Positions 13,890-21,545 of a stretch of DNA of 37,572 nucleotides are shown piece after piece. A model generated the notes under the pieces. That model saw only the letters and a program-made list of their open reading frames with translations, made no database searches and was not told the origin of the DNA. The position numbers and the translations under genes were made by a program. The stretch lies in the IMG/VR virus record IMGVR_UViG_3300009605_003067, positions 1-37,572 of that record; one strand, written 5' to 3'. This DNA is from a virus. How positions within the stretch are numbered: the first letter of the stretch is position 1; every line of letters begins with the position of its first letter.

Positions 13890-14492
13890 ATGACCGAACA
13901 ACCAGAAGGGCTGTTGCGGGTTACTAGTCTATTAAGATGGGCGGGCCTGACAACCAGCATCCCTGACACGCCAGCAGTTCGGGCTGCACTGAAACGTGGA
14001 ACGGCGGTGCATGAATGGTCATTACTGGTCGAAGACCTCCATGCCACAAACGACCAGTCTGTAATTCATCGAATGCCTTCAGACCTGCAAGGCTATGGCA
14101 CGGCTGTGGCTGCGTTCAATGAGCGGTATCAACCGCATTGGGATGAGCGGGAACAACGAAAGGACGATCAGGCTATCGGAATTACTGGCTGTCCTGATCG
14201 TGTCGGTGTTATTCAAGGTGAACGCGTGGTCGTGGACTTCAAGACTGGACATCGCTACGCATGGCACAGGCTCCAGCTTGCTCTCTATGCAATCTTAATC
14301 GAGCGGGTAGGGGTCACTGTCGATGGGGTTCTAGATCGGGACTACAAGCTGGACAAAAGGCTTGGCGTGTATCTATCCCCTGATGGCTCGTACAGTCTCA
14401 ACACCTATCGGAAGCAGCAGGACATTTTAGAAGCGTGGTCAATTATTACCAAGTATAGAAACGAGGTCACCCGCCATGACGACAACCAATGA
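13890..14492 (+). CDS. PD-(D/E)XK nuclease, RecB/Cas4-like
   Basis: ATG 13890 follows TTTGGAGATA, giving 200 residues. The RecB-family motifs are in place: GTAVHEW with H in motif I, ITGCPDRVGV with D103, VVDFKTGH with D116-x-K118, and RLQLALYAIL with the QxxxY-type motif IV. No iron-sulfur Cys cluster is visible, so it is a compact lambda-exonuclease or RecB-like enzyme rather than a full Cas4. Next to a putative annealing protein it would supply 3' single strands for phage recombination. Confidence 0.8.
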   Translation: MTEQPEGLLRVTSLLRWAGLTTSIPDTPAVRAALKRGTAVHEWSLLVEDLHATNDQSVIHRMPSDLQGYGTAVAAFNERYQPHWDEREQRKDDQAIGITGCPDRVGVIQGERVVVDFKTGHRYAWHRLQLALYAILIERVGVTVDGVLDRDYKLDKRLGVYLSPDGSYSLNTYRKQQDILEAWSIITKYRNEVTRHDDNQ

Positions 14493-15204
14493 TGCTCTTA
14501 CTAAGCCGACGTTCACTTCCATTGTTCAGCCTGAAAGCCTGCCCGAACAATTGGAGTCCGCTGATGATTCCCGATTATGCCAAATGGTTATCAGTGGCTA
14601 TCGAGCCTTGCGTGCCGACGCAGCAAAGACCTATAAGGCGATGCTTGATCCGTTGAACAAAAAGCGGGCAGTCATTAACAAGTGGAAGCGTGAGGACTTG
14701 GAGAGCATTGATGCGGTTGTGTCGTCGGCATCGACCAAGCTCACACAATACCGCGAACGGGTAGCCTTAGAACAGGAGGAAGCGGCACAGGCTGCACTGG
14801 AAAAGGCAACAGCGGTAGCACAACAGGAACGCGAAGAGGAGGTGGACTTCATGTTGGCCGCGGCTGACATGATTGGTGACGCCGACGTGGACGCAGCAGA
14901 AACCATGAAGCAGGAAGCGTCTGTTCTGAAGAACGAACCACCACCGCTGGTCGCTGTTCTTGATGATGTGTCCACGACAGAGGAACCAGCGCTTGTCTCT
15001 GAACGTCTGACCTATTCAGCCGAATGCGTGAGCGTCCTAAAGCTGGCGACCGCTGTTGCGAACGGAGAGATTCCACACGATGCGTTGAAGCCTAATCAGT
15101 CATGGCTCAATGGAAGAGCGAGAGCCGATCGTGAGGAGTTCAACGTTCCCGGGTGCGAGTTGATCTCCAAGTCATCTTACGCTCGGAAGGGCGGTGTTGG
15201 ATGA
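14476..15204 (+). CDS. Coiled-coil protein of the recombination/replication group
   Basis: ATG 14476 overlaps the nuclease end by 17 bases and gives 242 residues. A helix-rich N-terminal half (YKAMLDPLNKKRAVINKWKREDLESID) is followed by a long coiled coil (YRERVALEQEEAAQAALEKATAVAQQEREEE) and a C-terminal domain with LKLATAVANGEIPHDALKPNQSWLNGRA and FNVPGCELISKS. The last part matches a common phage protein type where VPGxxxxxxxs ends the chain. It may scaffold the neighbouring nuclease or helicase. Function unproven. Confidence 0.65.
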   Translation: MTTTNDALTKPTFTSIVQPESLPEQLESADDSRLCQMVISGYRALRADAAKTYKAMLDPLNKKRAVINKWKREDLESIDAVVSSASTKLTQYRERVALEQEEAAQAALEKATAVAQQEREEEVDFMLAAADMIGDADVDAAETMKQEASVLKNEPPPLVAVLDDVSTTEEPALVSERLTYSAECVSVLKLATAVANGEIPHDALKPNQSWLNGRARADREEFNVPGCELISKSSYARKGGVG

Positions 15205-16553
15205 TGGACACAGTGAACGAGTCTGGTGCACCCATGACCCTCCTGACGAATAGTGAGTTCGAGGAGGTAGTGCTTGGTCAGATCATCGTGTTCGATGCGT
15301 GGCAAATTTATGTGGCTTTGGGTATCACGCCAGAGTATTTCTGGACACCCGCACATAAGAAGATTGTCATGGTCGCCGCCAAGATTGCATCGTCTGGTGT
15401 CTCGCCCGATCCTGTTCTGCTTCGGCAGGGCGGGTGTTCGGCGATGGTCATTAGTCGTTGCATGGACAACACCGTTAAGGTGCGTGAGGATAATGCTCAG
15501 TTCATGATGGATCGCTTGCGTGAACTAGCTCGGGCGAGGCGCATCTATCATCAGACCCAGAATCTGGAACAGCGATTAGCCGAGGGCGGATCAACCGCAA
15601 AGGAGATTGTCCGAGAGCATCTGGATGCGGTAGAAGCGATTGTCCGAGAGTCTGCTACGGGCGGCGTGGTCATGGATGCGACAGCCCAACACAAGGCAGC
15701 GGTAGAGATGGCGAAGTCCAGAGAGTCGGGTCGTCGAGTCTGGACTGGACTGTTCGCGCTGGACAAGGTGATTGATGGATTGTCACCGGGTGAGGTGCTC
15801 GGCTTGGCAGCCCGTCCCGGTATCGGTAAGACACTGTGGATGGGACGGTACATGCGCGCGGTCATGGACTATGAGATTCCAGCGCTGATGTTCAGTCTGG
15901 AAATGCCTACGGCACAGATTGTCACACGGCTGGTGCAGCCAGAGTGGAATTGGTCGAGAACCAAAGCGTTGTCCTCCATGCGAGACGACACCCTGACCCT
16001 TGAACAGTACCGTGAGAAGTTTGGGTTGTTGCATATTTGCGATCGGGCTGGACTGTCAGTGGCTGAGATGGAGGCGACAGCCTTGCGAATGAAGAAGCAG
16101 CACAACATTGGCTTGGTGCTGATTGATCATCTCGGATTAGTAGGAGGTCATGGAAAGTTGAGACCGTATGAACGCACCTCTGTAAACTCCAGAGAGATTA
16201 AGGAATTAGCAAAGAGGTGTGAGGTGCCTGTTGTTCTGGCGTTGCAGGTAAGCCGAGAGGGTGGGGGCGATGGGTCGCTCCCGTTAACGCTTTCATCGAC
16301 TCGGGATTCAGGTGTCACTGAGGAGGTAGTGGACTACCTGATTGGGCTATACCGTCCAGACAGAAGTCCGAATCTGACGGCTACCCAGAAACATGAATAC
16401 GAAAACGTCGTGGTGGCTCGTGTCTTAAAGAACAGACACGGGGCGGTTGGTGGGGAAGTGTCGGTGCATATCGACCCGGAAAACCTAGAGTGGACAGAGC
16501 GTAACGACCTGAAACGAATCAACACGAGAAGGAGGGAGGCGAGCCATGACTAG
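15201..16553 (+). CDS. Replicative DNA helicase, DnaB family
   Basis: ATG 15201 overlaps the previous stop (ATGA), giving 450 residues. An N-terminal DnaB-type domain (SEFEEVVLGQIIVFDAWQIYVALGITPEYFWTPAHKKI) precedes a RecA-like motor: GLFALDKVIDGLSPGEVLGLAARPGIGKT with Walker A at 204-211, MFSLEMPTAQI, IGLVLIDHLGLVGG (Walker B), VVLALQVSREG and VARVLKNRHG. It unwinds DNA 5' to 3' as a hexamer at the phage fork. No primase domain is attached and I see no separate primase in the window, so priming may be borrowed from the host. Confidence 0.9.
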   Translation: MMDTVNESGAPMTLLTNSEFEEVVLGQIIVFDAWQIYVALGITPEYFWTPAHKKIVMVAAKIASSGVSPDPVLLRQGGCSAMVISRCMDNTVKVREDNAQFMMDRLRELARARRIYHQTQNLEQRLAEGGSTAKEIVREHLDAVEAIVRESATGGVVMDATAQHKAAVEMAKSRESGRRVWTGLFALDKVIDGLSPGEVLGLAARPGIGKTLWMGRYMRAVMDYEIPALMFSLEMPTAQIVTRLVQPEWNWSRTKALSSMRDDTLTLEQYREKFGLLHICDRAGLSVAEMEATALRMKKQHNIGLVLIDHLGLVGGHGKLRPYERTSVNSREIKELAKRCEVPVVLALQVSREGGGDGSLPLTLSSTRDSGVTEEVVDYLIGLYRPDRSPNLTATQKHEYENVVVARVLKNRHGAVGGEVSVHIDPENLEWTERNDLKRINTRRREASHD

Positions 16554-16932
16554 CAAACTATCGTCGCAGGGCTGGACAGATGACCAGTTGTCCTTGATTA
16601 ACATGACCAGACGGGACGAGACGCTCAATCCTAAAACACAGGCGCGTCGTACTGATCCGGAAACATCCCATGAAGCGGCTCGCAGTATCCAGACTGGGCA
16701 GTCCGAGAGCCATAGGCGAGTTCTTCACCTTCTCGGAATGTCTGGTGACGTAGGTATGACCGATGCTGAATTGTTGAACGCATGGCAGCGTATCTATGGT
16801 CGCGTGCCAGAGTCTACACCTCGAAAGAGGCGATGCGACTTGGTGCGCCTCGGAAAGATAGTCGAAGACGGTAAGCGAATGATCGATGGACGACGAAGGA
16901 TAGTGTGGAAAGTGCAGGACCGGTTTTGGTAA
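16546..16932 (+). CDS. Winged-helix-like phage protein
   Basis: ATG 16546 follows AAGGAGGGAGG and gives 128 residues. RRTDPETSHEAARSIQTGQSESHRRVLHLLG is a pattern found in many phage proteins (TDPxTSxxAA), followed by MTDAELLNAWQRIYGRVPESTPRKRRCDLVRLGKIVEDGKRMIDGRRRIVWKV, which reads as a winged helix (helix-turn-helix plus beta wing). It is likely a small DNA-binding factor tied to replication. A perfect 8-bp hairpin (16919-16939) overlaps its stop, and a terminator follows. Confidence 0.7.
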   Translation: MTSKLSSQGWTDDQLSLINMTRRDETLNPKTQARRTDPETSHEAARSIQTGQSESHRRVLHLLGMSGDVGMTDAELLNAWQRIYGRVPESTPRKRRCDLVRLGKIVEDGKRMIDGRRRIVWKVQDRFW

Positions 16933-16959
16933 CCGGTCCCCCGCCGTTGTAGTGCGACC

Positions 16960-16996
16960 GACCCTCACAGGCTTCTGCCTGTGGGGGTCTTTTTTT
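16960..16996 (+). terminator. Strong Rho-independent terminator
   Basis: GACCCTCACAGGC pairs with GCCTGTGGGGGTC (13 bp, one T-G) around a TTCT loop and is followed by seven T. It ends the replication operon after the gene at 16546-16932. A second hairpin at 16919-16939 precedes it. Confidence 0.92.
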
Positions 16997-17003
16997 AGGT
17001 CTA

Positions 17004-17031
17004 GGTGACGATAAGTTTGGCGTGGTATACT
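17004..17031 (+). promoter_or_regulatory. Promoter for the rusA operon
   Basis: TATACT at 17026-17031 is a near-consensus -10 box. GGTGAC at 17004-17009, 16 bases upstream, is a TTGAC-like -35. It sits immediately after the terminator at 16960-16996. Predicted initiation near 17038 leaves only about 10 bases before the ATG at 17048. Confidence 0.65.
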
Positions 17032-17047
17032 CGGCATACCTCATACG

Positions 17048-17464
17048 ATGATTCGTTTTCAAGTGGCGGGACAGGCGAGAGCGAAGGGATCGATGAGGGC
17101 GTTCGTGCCAAAGGGGTGGACCCGTCCCATAGTGACCTCCACAAGCACATCGGTAAAAGACTGGGAGCAAACGATTGGTCATGTTGCCCAGAAATTTTCC
17201 GGTAGCTACACCACAGGACCCGTTCGGGTGCGTTTGCATTTTGTGTTAGCGCGTCCGAAGAGTCTGTCCAGTCGGGCGTCCCGTGCGCATTGCAAGCGAC
17301 CCGACTTGGACAAACTCTGTCGGGCGGCCCTTGATGCTCTGACCGGAGTGTTATGGAAGGACGATTCGCAGGTCTACGCCTTGTCCGCCCTTAAAACCTA
17401 CGCAAAGGCAGGCGAACCGCCTCGCGTTATTGTGACCGTTCACAACAAAGGAGAGACAGCGTGA
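17048..17464 (+). CDS. rusA: RusA-like Holliday junction resolvase
   Basis: ATG 17048 gives 138 residues. RusA features are clear: FQVAGQARAKGSMRAFVPKG at the start, then CKRPDLDKLCRAALDALTGVLWKDDSQVYALSALKTY, with the catalytic acids D86, D88 and D105/D106 in the usual spacing and a conserved Lys in the last motif. It cuts four-way junctions made by phage recombination or replication. There is no Shine-Dalgarno before the ATG and the promoter lies very close, so the message may be (nearly) leaderless. The stop overlaps the next GTG. Confidence 0.9.
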   Translation: MIRFQVAGQARAKGSMRAFVPKGWTRPIVTSTSTSVKDWEQTIGHVAQKFSGSYTTGPVRVRLHFVLARPKSLSSRASRAHCKRPDLDKLCRAALDALTGVLWKDDSQVYALSALKTYAKAGEPPRVIVTVHNKGETA

Positions 17465-18060
17465 CCGAGATTCAAACCATTCCAGAGACAGTATCTTCCA
17501 TCGACCTAACCGAACGCACCTTTGACCTTGAGCGGTTCAAGTTCAGTCCAACGACGCTGGTTCCCGGTGATGAGTCCAAGAGCTTCTCCATAGATCAGTG
17601 GCAGCGGCTAGGTGACTTTATTAGGTTGACCAATCAGGCGTGCCAGTGGTGGTGGGGTGATTGGATGAACATGGGAGAGGATGCGTTCGGAGAAGAGTCG
17701 TCTCAGGCGTTGGAAACAACTCGGTGGGATGAGGAGACATTGCGGGTCTATGCGTGGGTGTGCCGCAAGGTCCCGACTGTTAATCGGCTAACAGGAGTTC
17801 CGTTTAGTCACTACTTGGACATTGCCAAGCTGCCTGTCGAGGAACAACACGTATGGGCATCCCGTGTGTCCGATGAACAATTATCCCGTCGCCAGTTGCG
17901 TCGAGCTTTACGGGATGAGAACGGTAGCGATACTCAACCGTGCGTTCTTATCCGATGCAAGTCTGAGGCTGACGCTGATACGGTCGAGGGGTTGTTGCCA
18001 GAGCAGGTGCGGTCGACATGCGTTGTGGAGCGGACATCCCGCAAGCGGAAAGGTGACTAA
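17461..18060 (+). CDS. Conserved phage protein, helical DNA-binding type
   Basis: GTG 17461 overlaps the rusA stop and follows AAGGAGAGAC, giving 199 residues. WQRLGDFIRLTNQACQWWWGDWMNMGEDAFGE and the later LRVYAWVCRKVPTVNRLTGVPFSHYLDIAKLPVEEQHVWASRVSDEQLSRRQLRRAL form a pattern recurring in actinobacterial and other phages (ac.WWxGDWLxxGE, then sfsHhxxVAxLxxexxxxwLxxA). It probably binds DNA through helical repeats. No enzymatic motif is seen. The rest is an acidic then basic tail. Confidence 0.6.
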   Translation: MTEIQTIPETVSSIDLTERTFDLERFKFSPTTLVPGDESKSFSIDQWQRLGDFIRLTNQACQWWWGDWMNMGEDAFGEESSQALETTRWDEETLRVYAWVCRKVPTVNRLTGVPFSHYLDIAKLPVEEQHVWASRVSDEQLSRRQLRRALRDENGSDTQPCVLIRCKSEADADTVEGLLPEQVRSTCVVERTSRKRKGD

Positions 18061-18424
18061 GTTTCCCAAGCCGACGCCTCGTTCTGTTGAGCGGCAGAGG
18101 AAGCGCCGCATGGAGAGAGCATGGATAGGGAAGGTGCGTCGAATTGTCGAGGCCCGAGACAGGGGTTGTCGGTCGTGTCGGCAGCTTGGCCTGTCACCTG
18201 ACAACGCGGGCTTGCCTGTGCAGATGCACGAATTGGTCTACAGGAGCAAGACTAGAGGTCGGCCCATAGAGGAACGGGTCAATACTCTGAACTGTTTGCT
18301 CCTGTGCCCATCCTGCCATCAGGCTATACATGCCAAGCGTTTGTCTGTCCATATCGTGAACAAGAACAAAGGCGCGGACGGGTTGTTGAGGTTCAAGCTA
18401 TGGAATCAAATTTCGGAGGGGTGA
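18053..18424 (+). CDS. HNH endonuclease
   Basis: The most likely start is GTG 18053, overlapping the previous stop by 8 bases, with AAGCGGAAAG just before; it gives 123 residues. An in-frame extension upstream lies inside the previous gene. A basic N-terminus (VERQRKRRMERAWIGKVRRIVEARDRG) leads into CRSC, QMHELVYRS (HE of the HNH motif) and NCLLLCPSCHQAIHAKRL, with zinc CxxC pairs on both sides. Roles could be homing, recombination or packaging nicking. It lies just after RusA. Confidence 0.8.
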   Translation: MTKFPKPTPRSVERQRKRRMERAWIGKVRRIVEARDRGCRSCRQLGLSPDNAGLPVQMHELVYRSKTRGRPIEERVNTLNCLLLCPSCHQAIHAKRLSVHIVNKNKGADGLLRFKLWNQISEG

Positions 18425-18717
18425 CGATTATATTGGCCTTGTTTGCTCTTGGCATGATTGTCGGTTGGTTGATCGCCACACGGGAATCCACCGACAGCAT
18501 CGAGCGATTCCGCTACAGTGACCAGAAGTTCTACGAACGGTGGAAGGCTTACTGTGAATTGGAAAAACGATTAGGGGAGAGACACGATGAACATTCTGGT
18601 CACAGGAGCAACGGGAGCACTGGGTCGGGCCGTTCTTCGTTATGCGTTGAGACAAAAGGAAACAACGAGAGTGGCAGCGTTCGCTCGGTCCGAGTCGAGA
18701 CTGACGGAACTGACTAG
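18400..18717 (+). CDS. Small membrane protein with coiled tail
   Basis: ATG 18400 gives 105 residues; GTG 18421 inside a recurring 12-mer is a possible alternative. FGGVTIILALFALGMIVGWLIAT is a membrane helix. It is followed by ESTDSIERFRYSDQKFYERWKAYCELEKRLGERHDEHS, a charged helix. The last 40 residues are Ser/Gly-rich and overlap the dehydratase gene (start 18587) out of frame by 131 bases. The true end may be earlier in evolution, or the overlap is real. Function unknown. Confidence 0.5.
   Translation: MESNFGGVTIILALFALGMIVGWLIATRESTDSIERFRYSDQKFYERWKAYCELEKRLGERHDEHSGHRSNGSTGSGRSSLCVETKGNNESGSVRSVRVETDGTD
18415..18426 (+). repeat. Recurring 12-mer GGAGGGGTGACG, copy 5
   Basis: Exact copy of the motif. 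It covers the stop of the HNH gene (TGA 18422-18424) and lies inside the small membrane protein gene. It is the only copy far from the 4.8-11.2 kb cluster. Confidence 0.7.
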
Positions 18718-19612
18718 CGAACTTGGACACTACAGCACCTTCCGTCCTTTTCTTGGCGACATACGAGACGAAGGTCGGCTCCGCGATGCCTGTGTCGGAG
18801 TGGACACAGTGATACATGGGGCAGCCCTCAAGAGAGTAGACGACGGCGCTTACAATCCGCTTGAGATGCACAAGACGAACGTAATGGGCAGCATCAACGT
18901 GGCGAACGCTGCGAGGGCTGAGGGAGTTCGGAATGTCGTGCTGGTCTCTTCCGACAAGGCGGTGTCTGCCATCAACACGTATGGCGGCAGTAAGTATCAG
19001 GCCGAGAATTGTCTGAGGGAATTGAACGCGCATTCTGCACCACGAGGCACACGGATTTCTTGTGTCCGGTATGGCAACGTGCTTGGCAGTACGGGGAGTG
19101 TGCTTACGCTCTGGCATAAACAACACCGGCAAGGTGGAAGACTGGTTCTGACTGACAAGCGGATGACCCGTTTCTGGATGACGCTCGATGAAGCGGTGCG
19201 CCATGTGTTTAAGGCGCTGCGAATAATGCGCGGCGGCGAGATTATTATTCCGATGATGCAAAGTTCAACGCTCTGGTTGTTAGCTCAGGCCTATCAGGAC
19301 GTAACTGAATGGGAAGATTGCGAGATACAGGAGATGGGCGTTCGTACTGGTGGCGAGAAACGACATGAGTCCTTAATCAATGAGGACGAGGCCACTAGAG
19401 CGATTGCCCAAAAGGGTGTCGTGGTAATTCCACCGGCTGTGCATTCGTGGACCGCTGATGAATGGAAGACCGATGGGACGGTGACTGTTCCACATCCATA
19501 CCATAGCAATGCGGTGAAATGCTGTACGCATACGCGGAAAAGTCTGCGCGGAGTTCTTGAGTCGATAGAGGGAGTGTGGAAAAGTCCCGAGGTCCGTTGC
19601 CAAGTCAGGTGA
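18587..19612 (+). CDS. UDP-GlcNAc 4,6-dehydratase-like enzyme (PseB/CapD type)
   Basis: ATG 18587 follows AGGGGAGAGA, giving 341 residues. It is an extended short-chain dehydrogenase: NAD-binding GATGALGR at the N-terminus, GDIRD, VIHGAALKRVDD, VLVSSDKAV, and the catalytic YGGSKYQAE (YxxxK). TDKRMTRFWMTLDEAV and RTGGEKRHESLI are PseB/FlaA1 signatures. Such enzymes make 4-keto-6-deoxy sugars, the first step of pseudaminic or related nonulosonic acid synthesis. It heads a sugar cassette running to 24807. The long C-terminal end (about 290-341) carries His/Cys residues of unclear use. Confidence 0.85.
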   Translation: MNILVTGATGALGRAVLRYALRQKETTRVAAFARSESRLTELTSELGHYSTFRPFLGDIRDEGRLRDACVGVDTVIHGAALKRVDDGAYNPLEMHKTNVMGSINVANAARAEGVRNVVLVSSDKAVSAINTYGGSKYQAENCLRELNAHSAPRGTRISCVRYGNVLGSTGSVLTLWHKQHRQGGRLVLTDKRMTRFWMTLDEAVRHVFKALRIMRGGEIIIPMMQSSTLWLLAQAYQDVTEWEDCEIQEMGVRTGGEKRHESLINEDEATRAIAQKGVVVIPPAVHSWTADEWKTDGTVTVPHPYHSNAVKCCTHTRKSLRGVLESIEGVWKSPEVRCQVR

Positions 19613-19806
19613 GCCTACCGTTCACGTTGACTCTGGTAGGGCGACTCACCCAATCGAGTCGTGGCGTGTGGCATGTGGTCGATAACGTAATGACCGGAGT
19701 GCGGTTTGGTTACTTCAAGGCCAAGTGCGGACTTGATACTCACTATACGTTCGACGGTCAAGCTGGAACGCTGTGTCGTAGGTGCAAAAAGTCTGGCACT
19801 GGGTAG
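19609..19806 (+). CDS. Small zinc-binding protein in the sugar cassette
   Basis: GTG 19609 overlaps the dehydratase stop (GTGA) and gives 65 residues. WHVVDNVMTGVRFGYFKAKCGLDTHYTFDGQAGTLCRRCKKSGTG contains KCG...H...CRRC, enough for one zinc site. Small proteins like this (H...C..H..CxxC) are common in phage genomes without known function. It sits 0 bases before the next ATG. Confidence 0.6.
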   Translation: MSLPFTLTLVGRLTQSSRGVWHVVDNVMTGVRFGYFKAKCGLDTHYTFDGQAGTLCRRCKKSGTG

Positions 19807-20700
19807 ATGGATAAGCAGGCCTTAGTCATTGGACTTGGTTCGATGGGTCAACGCCACCTGCAGTACATGGGAGAGCGTGCTGGTGTCTCACGGTTTGGCT
19901 GTGACAGGAGACCGGAGACGTTTCCAGACGGAGTGCCGTGTGTGCAGGACATTACACAGGCGCTTCACTGTTTCTCGCCGTCGCTTGTCGTTATTGCGTT
20001 GCCAGCGAGATATCACTTGGAAACGCTGTATCAGGTTCGACAGGCACATCCGGACGCGAGCATCTTGATTGAGAAGCCACTATCCGATCGTCCGTTGTCA
20101 GACGAGGACAAGGAACGATGTCTCAACATCGGGGGCATTGTGTGTGTCGGGTATAACTGGAGATTTCATCCGTTTGCCAAGATGCTGCACGGAGTTCGGG
20201 ATGCGATTGGGGATATCACTTTCCACGTAGGTAGTGACATGCGGACATGGCCCGGGAGTGATTACTCAGATCCGTTGCGGGAGTTTTCCCACGAGTTGGA
20301 CTTGGTTGCATATCTTACGTCCATGCCTCAGGTCACGGACGCAACCATGACTCCGCACGGTCGTTATGTTGTGGATGGATTTCATAGTCATGGTCGCTGG
20401 CGTGTTGTCATTGCTCCGTATCATGAGCCAGTCGAGCGATGGGTGAATGTGGAGATACGACCACCGGTAGGCAACGGGCGAGTAATGACATACCCGTGGG
20501 ATATGCAGTCACACACGCTGGAGGCAATGTATAGGGCGCAGTCGTTTCGGTTCCAGAGAATGTCTACGGTTGGTATCGCTTCGGCCATGGACTCATCGCG
20601 CCTGCTGTGTTCCGTGTCGGATGCGTTGATGACCACGGGGCTTATAGATAATGCCGAAGTGTTGCTGGCTCGAAAGGACAAGGGATGTCTCATTATGTAG
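19807..20700 (+). CDS. Gfo/Idh/MocA-family oxidoreductase
   Basis: ATG 19807 immediately follows the previous TAG, giving 297 residues. ALVIGLGSMGQRHLQ is the Rossmann NAD(P) loop, VVIALPARYHLE follows, and ILIEKPLSD is the hallmark EKP motif. The second domain has VGYNWRFHPFAK and a DPLREFSHELDLVAYL segment with the usual His for substrate binding. The family oxidises or reduces sugars; members sit in nonulosonate clusters next to NeuB, as here. At 297 residues it is slightly short but both domains are there. It overlaps the NeuB gene by 16 bases. Confidence 0.88.
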   Translation: MDKQALVIGLGSMGQRHLQYMGERAGVSRFGCDRRPETFPDGVPCVQDITQALHCFSPSLVVIALPARYHLETLYQVRQAHPDASILIEKPLSDRPLSDEDKERCLNIGGIVCVGYNWRFHPFAKMLHGVRDAIGDITFHVGSDMRTWPGSDYSDPLREFSHELDLVAYLTSMPQVTDATMTPHGRYVVDGFHSHGRWRVVIAPYHEPVERWVNVEIRPPVGNGRVMTYPWDMQSHTLEAMYRAQSFRFQRMSTVGIASAMDSSRLLCSVSDALMTTGLIDNAEVLLARKDKGCLIM

Positions 20701-21545
20701 AGCGTCTTGGCTTACGTGAGCGTCGGACCTATGTCATTGCCGAGGCTGGGTCATGTGGTGATGCGACTCCGAACAAGATGGCGGAACAGATCGACCGATG
20801 TGCCGATGCTGGATGCGATGCTGTGAAATTCCAGTGGACCTCAAGCGCAAAGGAGATGGCGCGCAGGCGTGGTCGTGCTACGGCAGATGGGTATGACCTC
20901 ATTTATCAGCGTTACCTTGAGTGGCCAGACGACTGGCACGCCATTCTTCAGGCTAAGTGTCAGGAGCGAGGAGTGGATTACCTGTGTTCGGTCTATCTTG
21001 CCAGCGATGTGTACGTGGTCAGCCCGTATGTCAGTCACTTTAAGGTGTCGAGCTTTGAGGCACTGGACTGGACGTTGCAGTCTCGGGCGATATCGGAATG
21101 CCTGCATTCGCTTCGGAAGTGTATGTTCGTTTCGGTAGGGATGTGCAGCGACGATGAGGTGGAAACATTGCGCCGTCAGTATGCGGCATCGCCGTTTGTT
21201 GCTTTGTTGCATTGCGTGACGGCTTACCCTACGCCCTTTGGCTCAATGAATCTGTCGTCTATTTATCGCAATGGCCTTGATGGGTTTTCCGATCACACTG
21301 ATCCCGCGATAACCATGACTGGTGCGCTAGCAGTAGCGGCCGGTGCGAGGATTATCGAGGCGCACATGCGTCTGGAGAATACAGACCCTTTGAATCCAGA
21401 CGCTGCTCATGCTATGACACCGGACCAGCTTTCGGACTACGTTTCTCGTATTCGGATGGTGGCACAGGCGATGAGTAGGCCGGAAGATGATGATGTCCAA
21501 GACAACATGCGGTGCTATCGAGTGGGAGATACCTTTGGAGACTAA
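20685..21545 (+). CDS. NeuB-family synthase (N-acetylneuraminate/pseudaminate synthase-like)
   Basis: ATG 20685 follows CAAGGG, giving 286 residues. It carries the NeuB barrel sequence: TYVIAEAGSCGDATPNKMAEQIDRCADAGCDAVKFQWTSS, HFKVSSFEALDW, MFVSVGMCSDDEVE, VALLHCVTAYPTPFGSMNLSSI, DGFSDHTD and ARIIEAHMRLENT. The enzyme condenses phosphoenolpyruvate with a six-carbon amino sugar to make a nine-carbon acid. The C-terminal SAF (antifreeze-like) domain of usual 340-350 residue members is missing, although the barrel appears complete. This might alter dimerisation or substrate choice. Confidence 0.85.
   Translation: MSHYVERLGLRERRTYVIAEAGSCGDATPNKMAEQIDRCADAGCDAVKFQWTSSAKEMARRRGRATADGYDLIYQRYLEWPDDWHAILQAKCQERGVDYLCSVYLASDVYVVSPYVSHFKVSSFEALDWTLQSRAISECLHSLRKCMFVSVGMCSDDEVETLRRQYAASPFVALLHCVTAYPTPFGSMNLSSIYRNGLDGFSDHTDPAITMTGALAVAAGARIIEAHMRLENTDPLNPDAAHAMTPDQLSDYVSRIRMVAQAMSRPEDDDVQDNMRCYRVGDTFGD

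Noticed and set aside
18428-19261. Long minus-strand frame of 277 codons
   Set aside because: It lies wholly antisense to the PseB-like gene and a small membrane protein gene, has no ribosome binding site and no recognisable domain. All credible genes are on the + strand.
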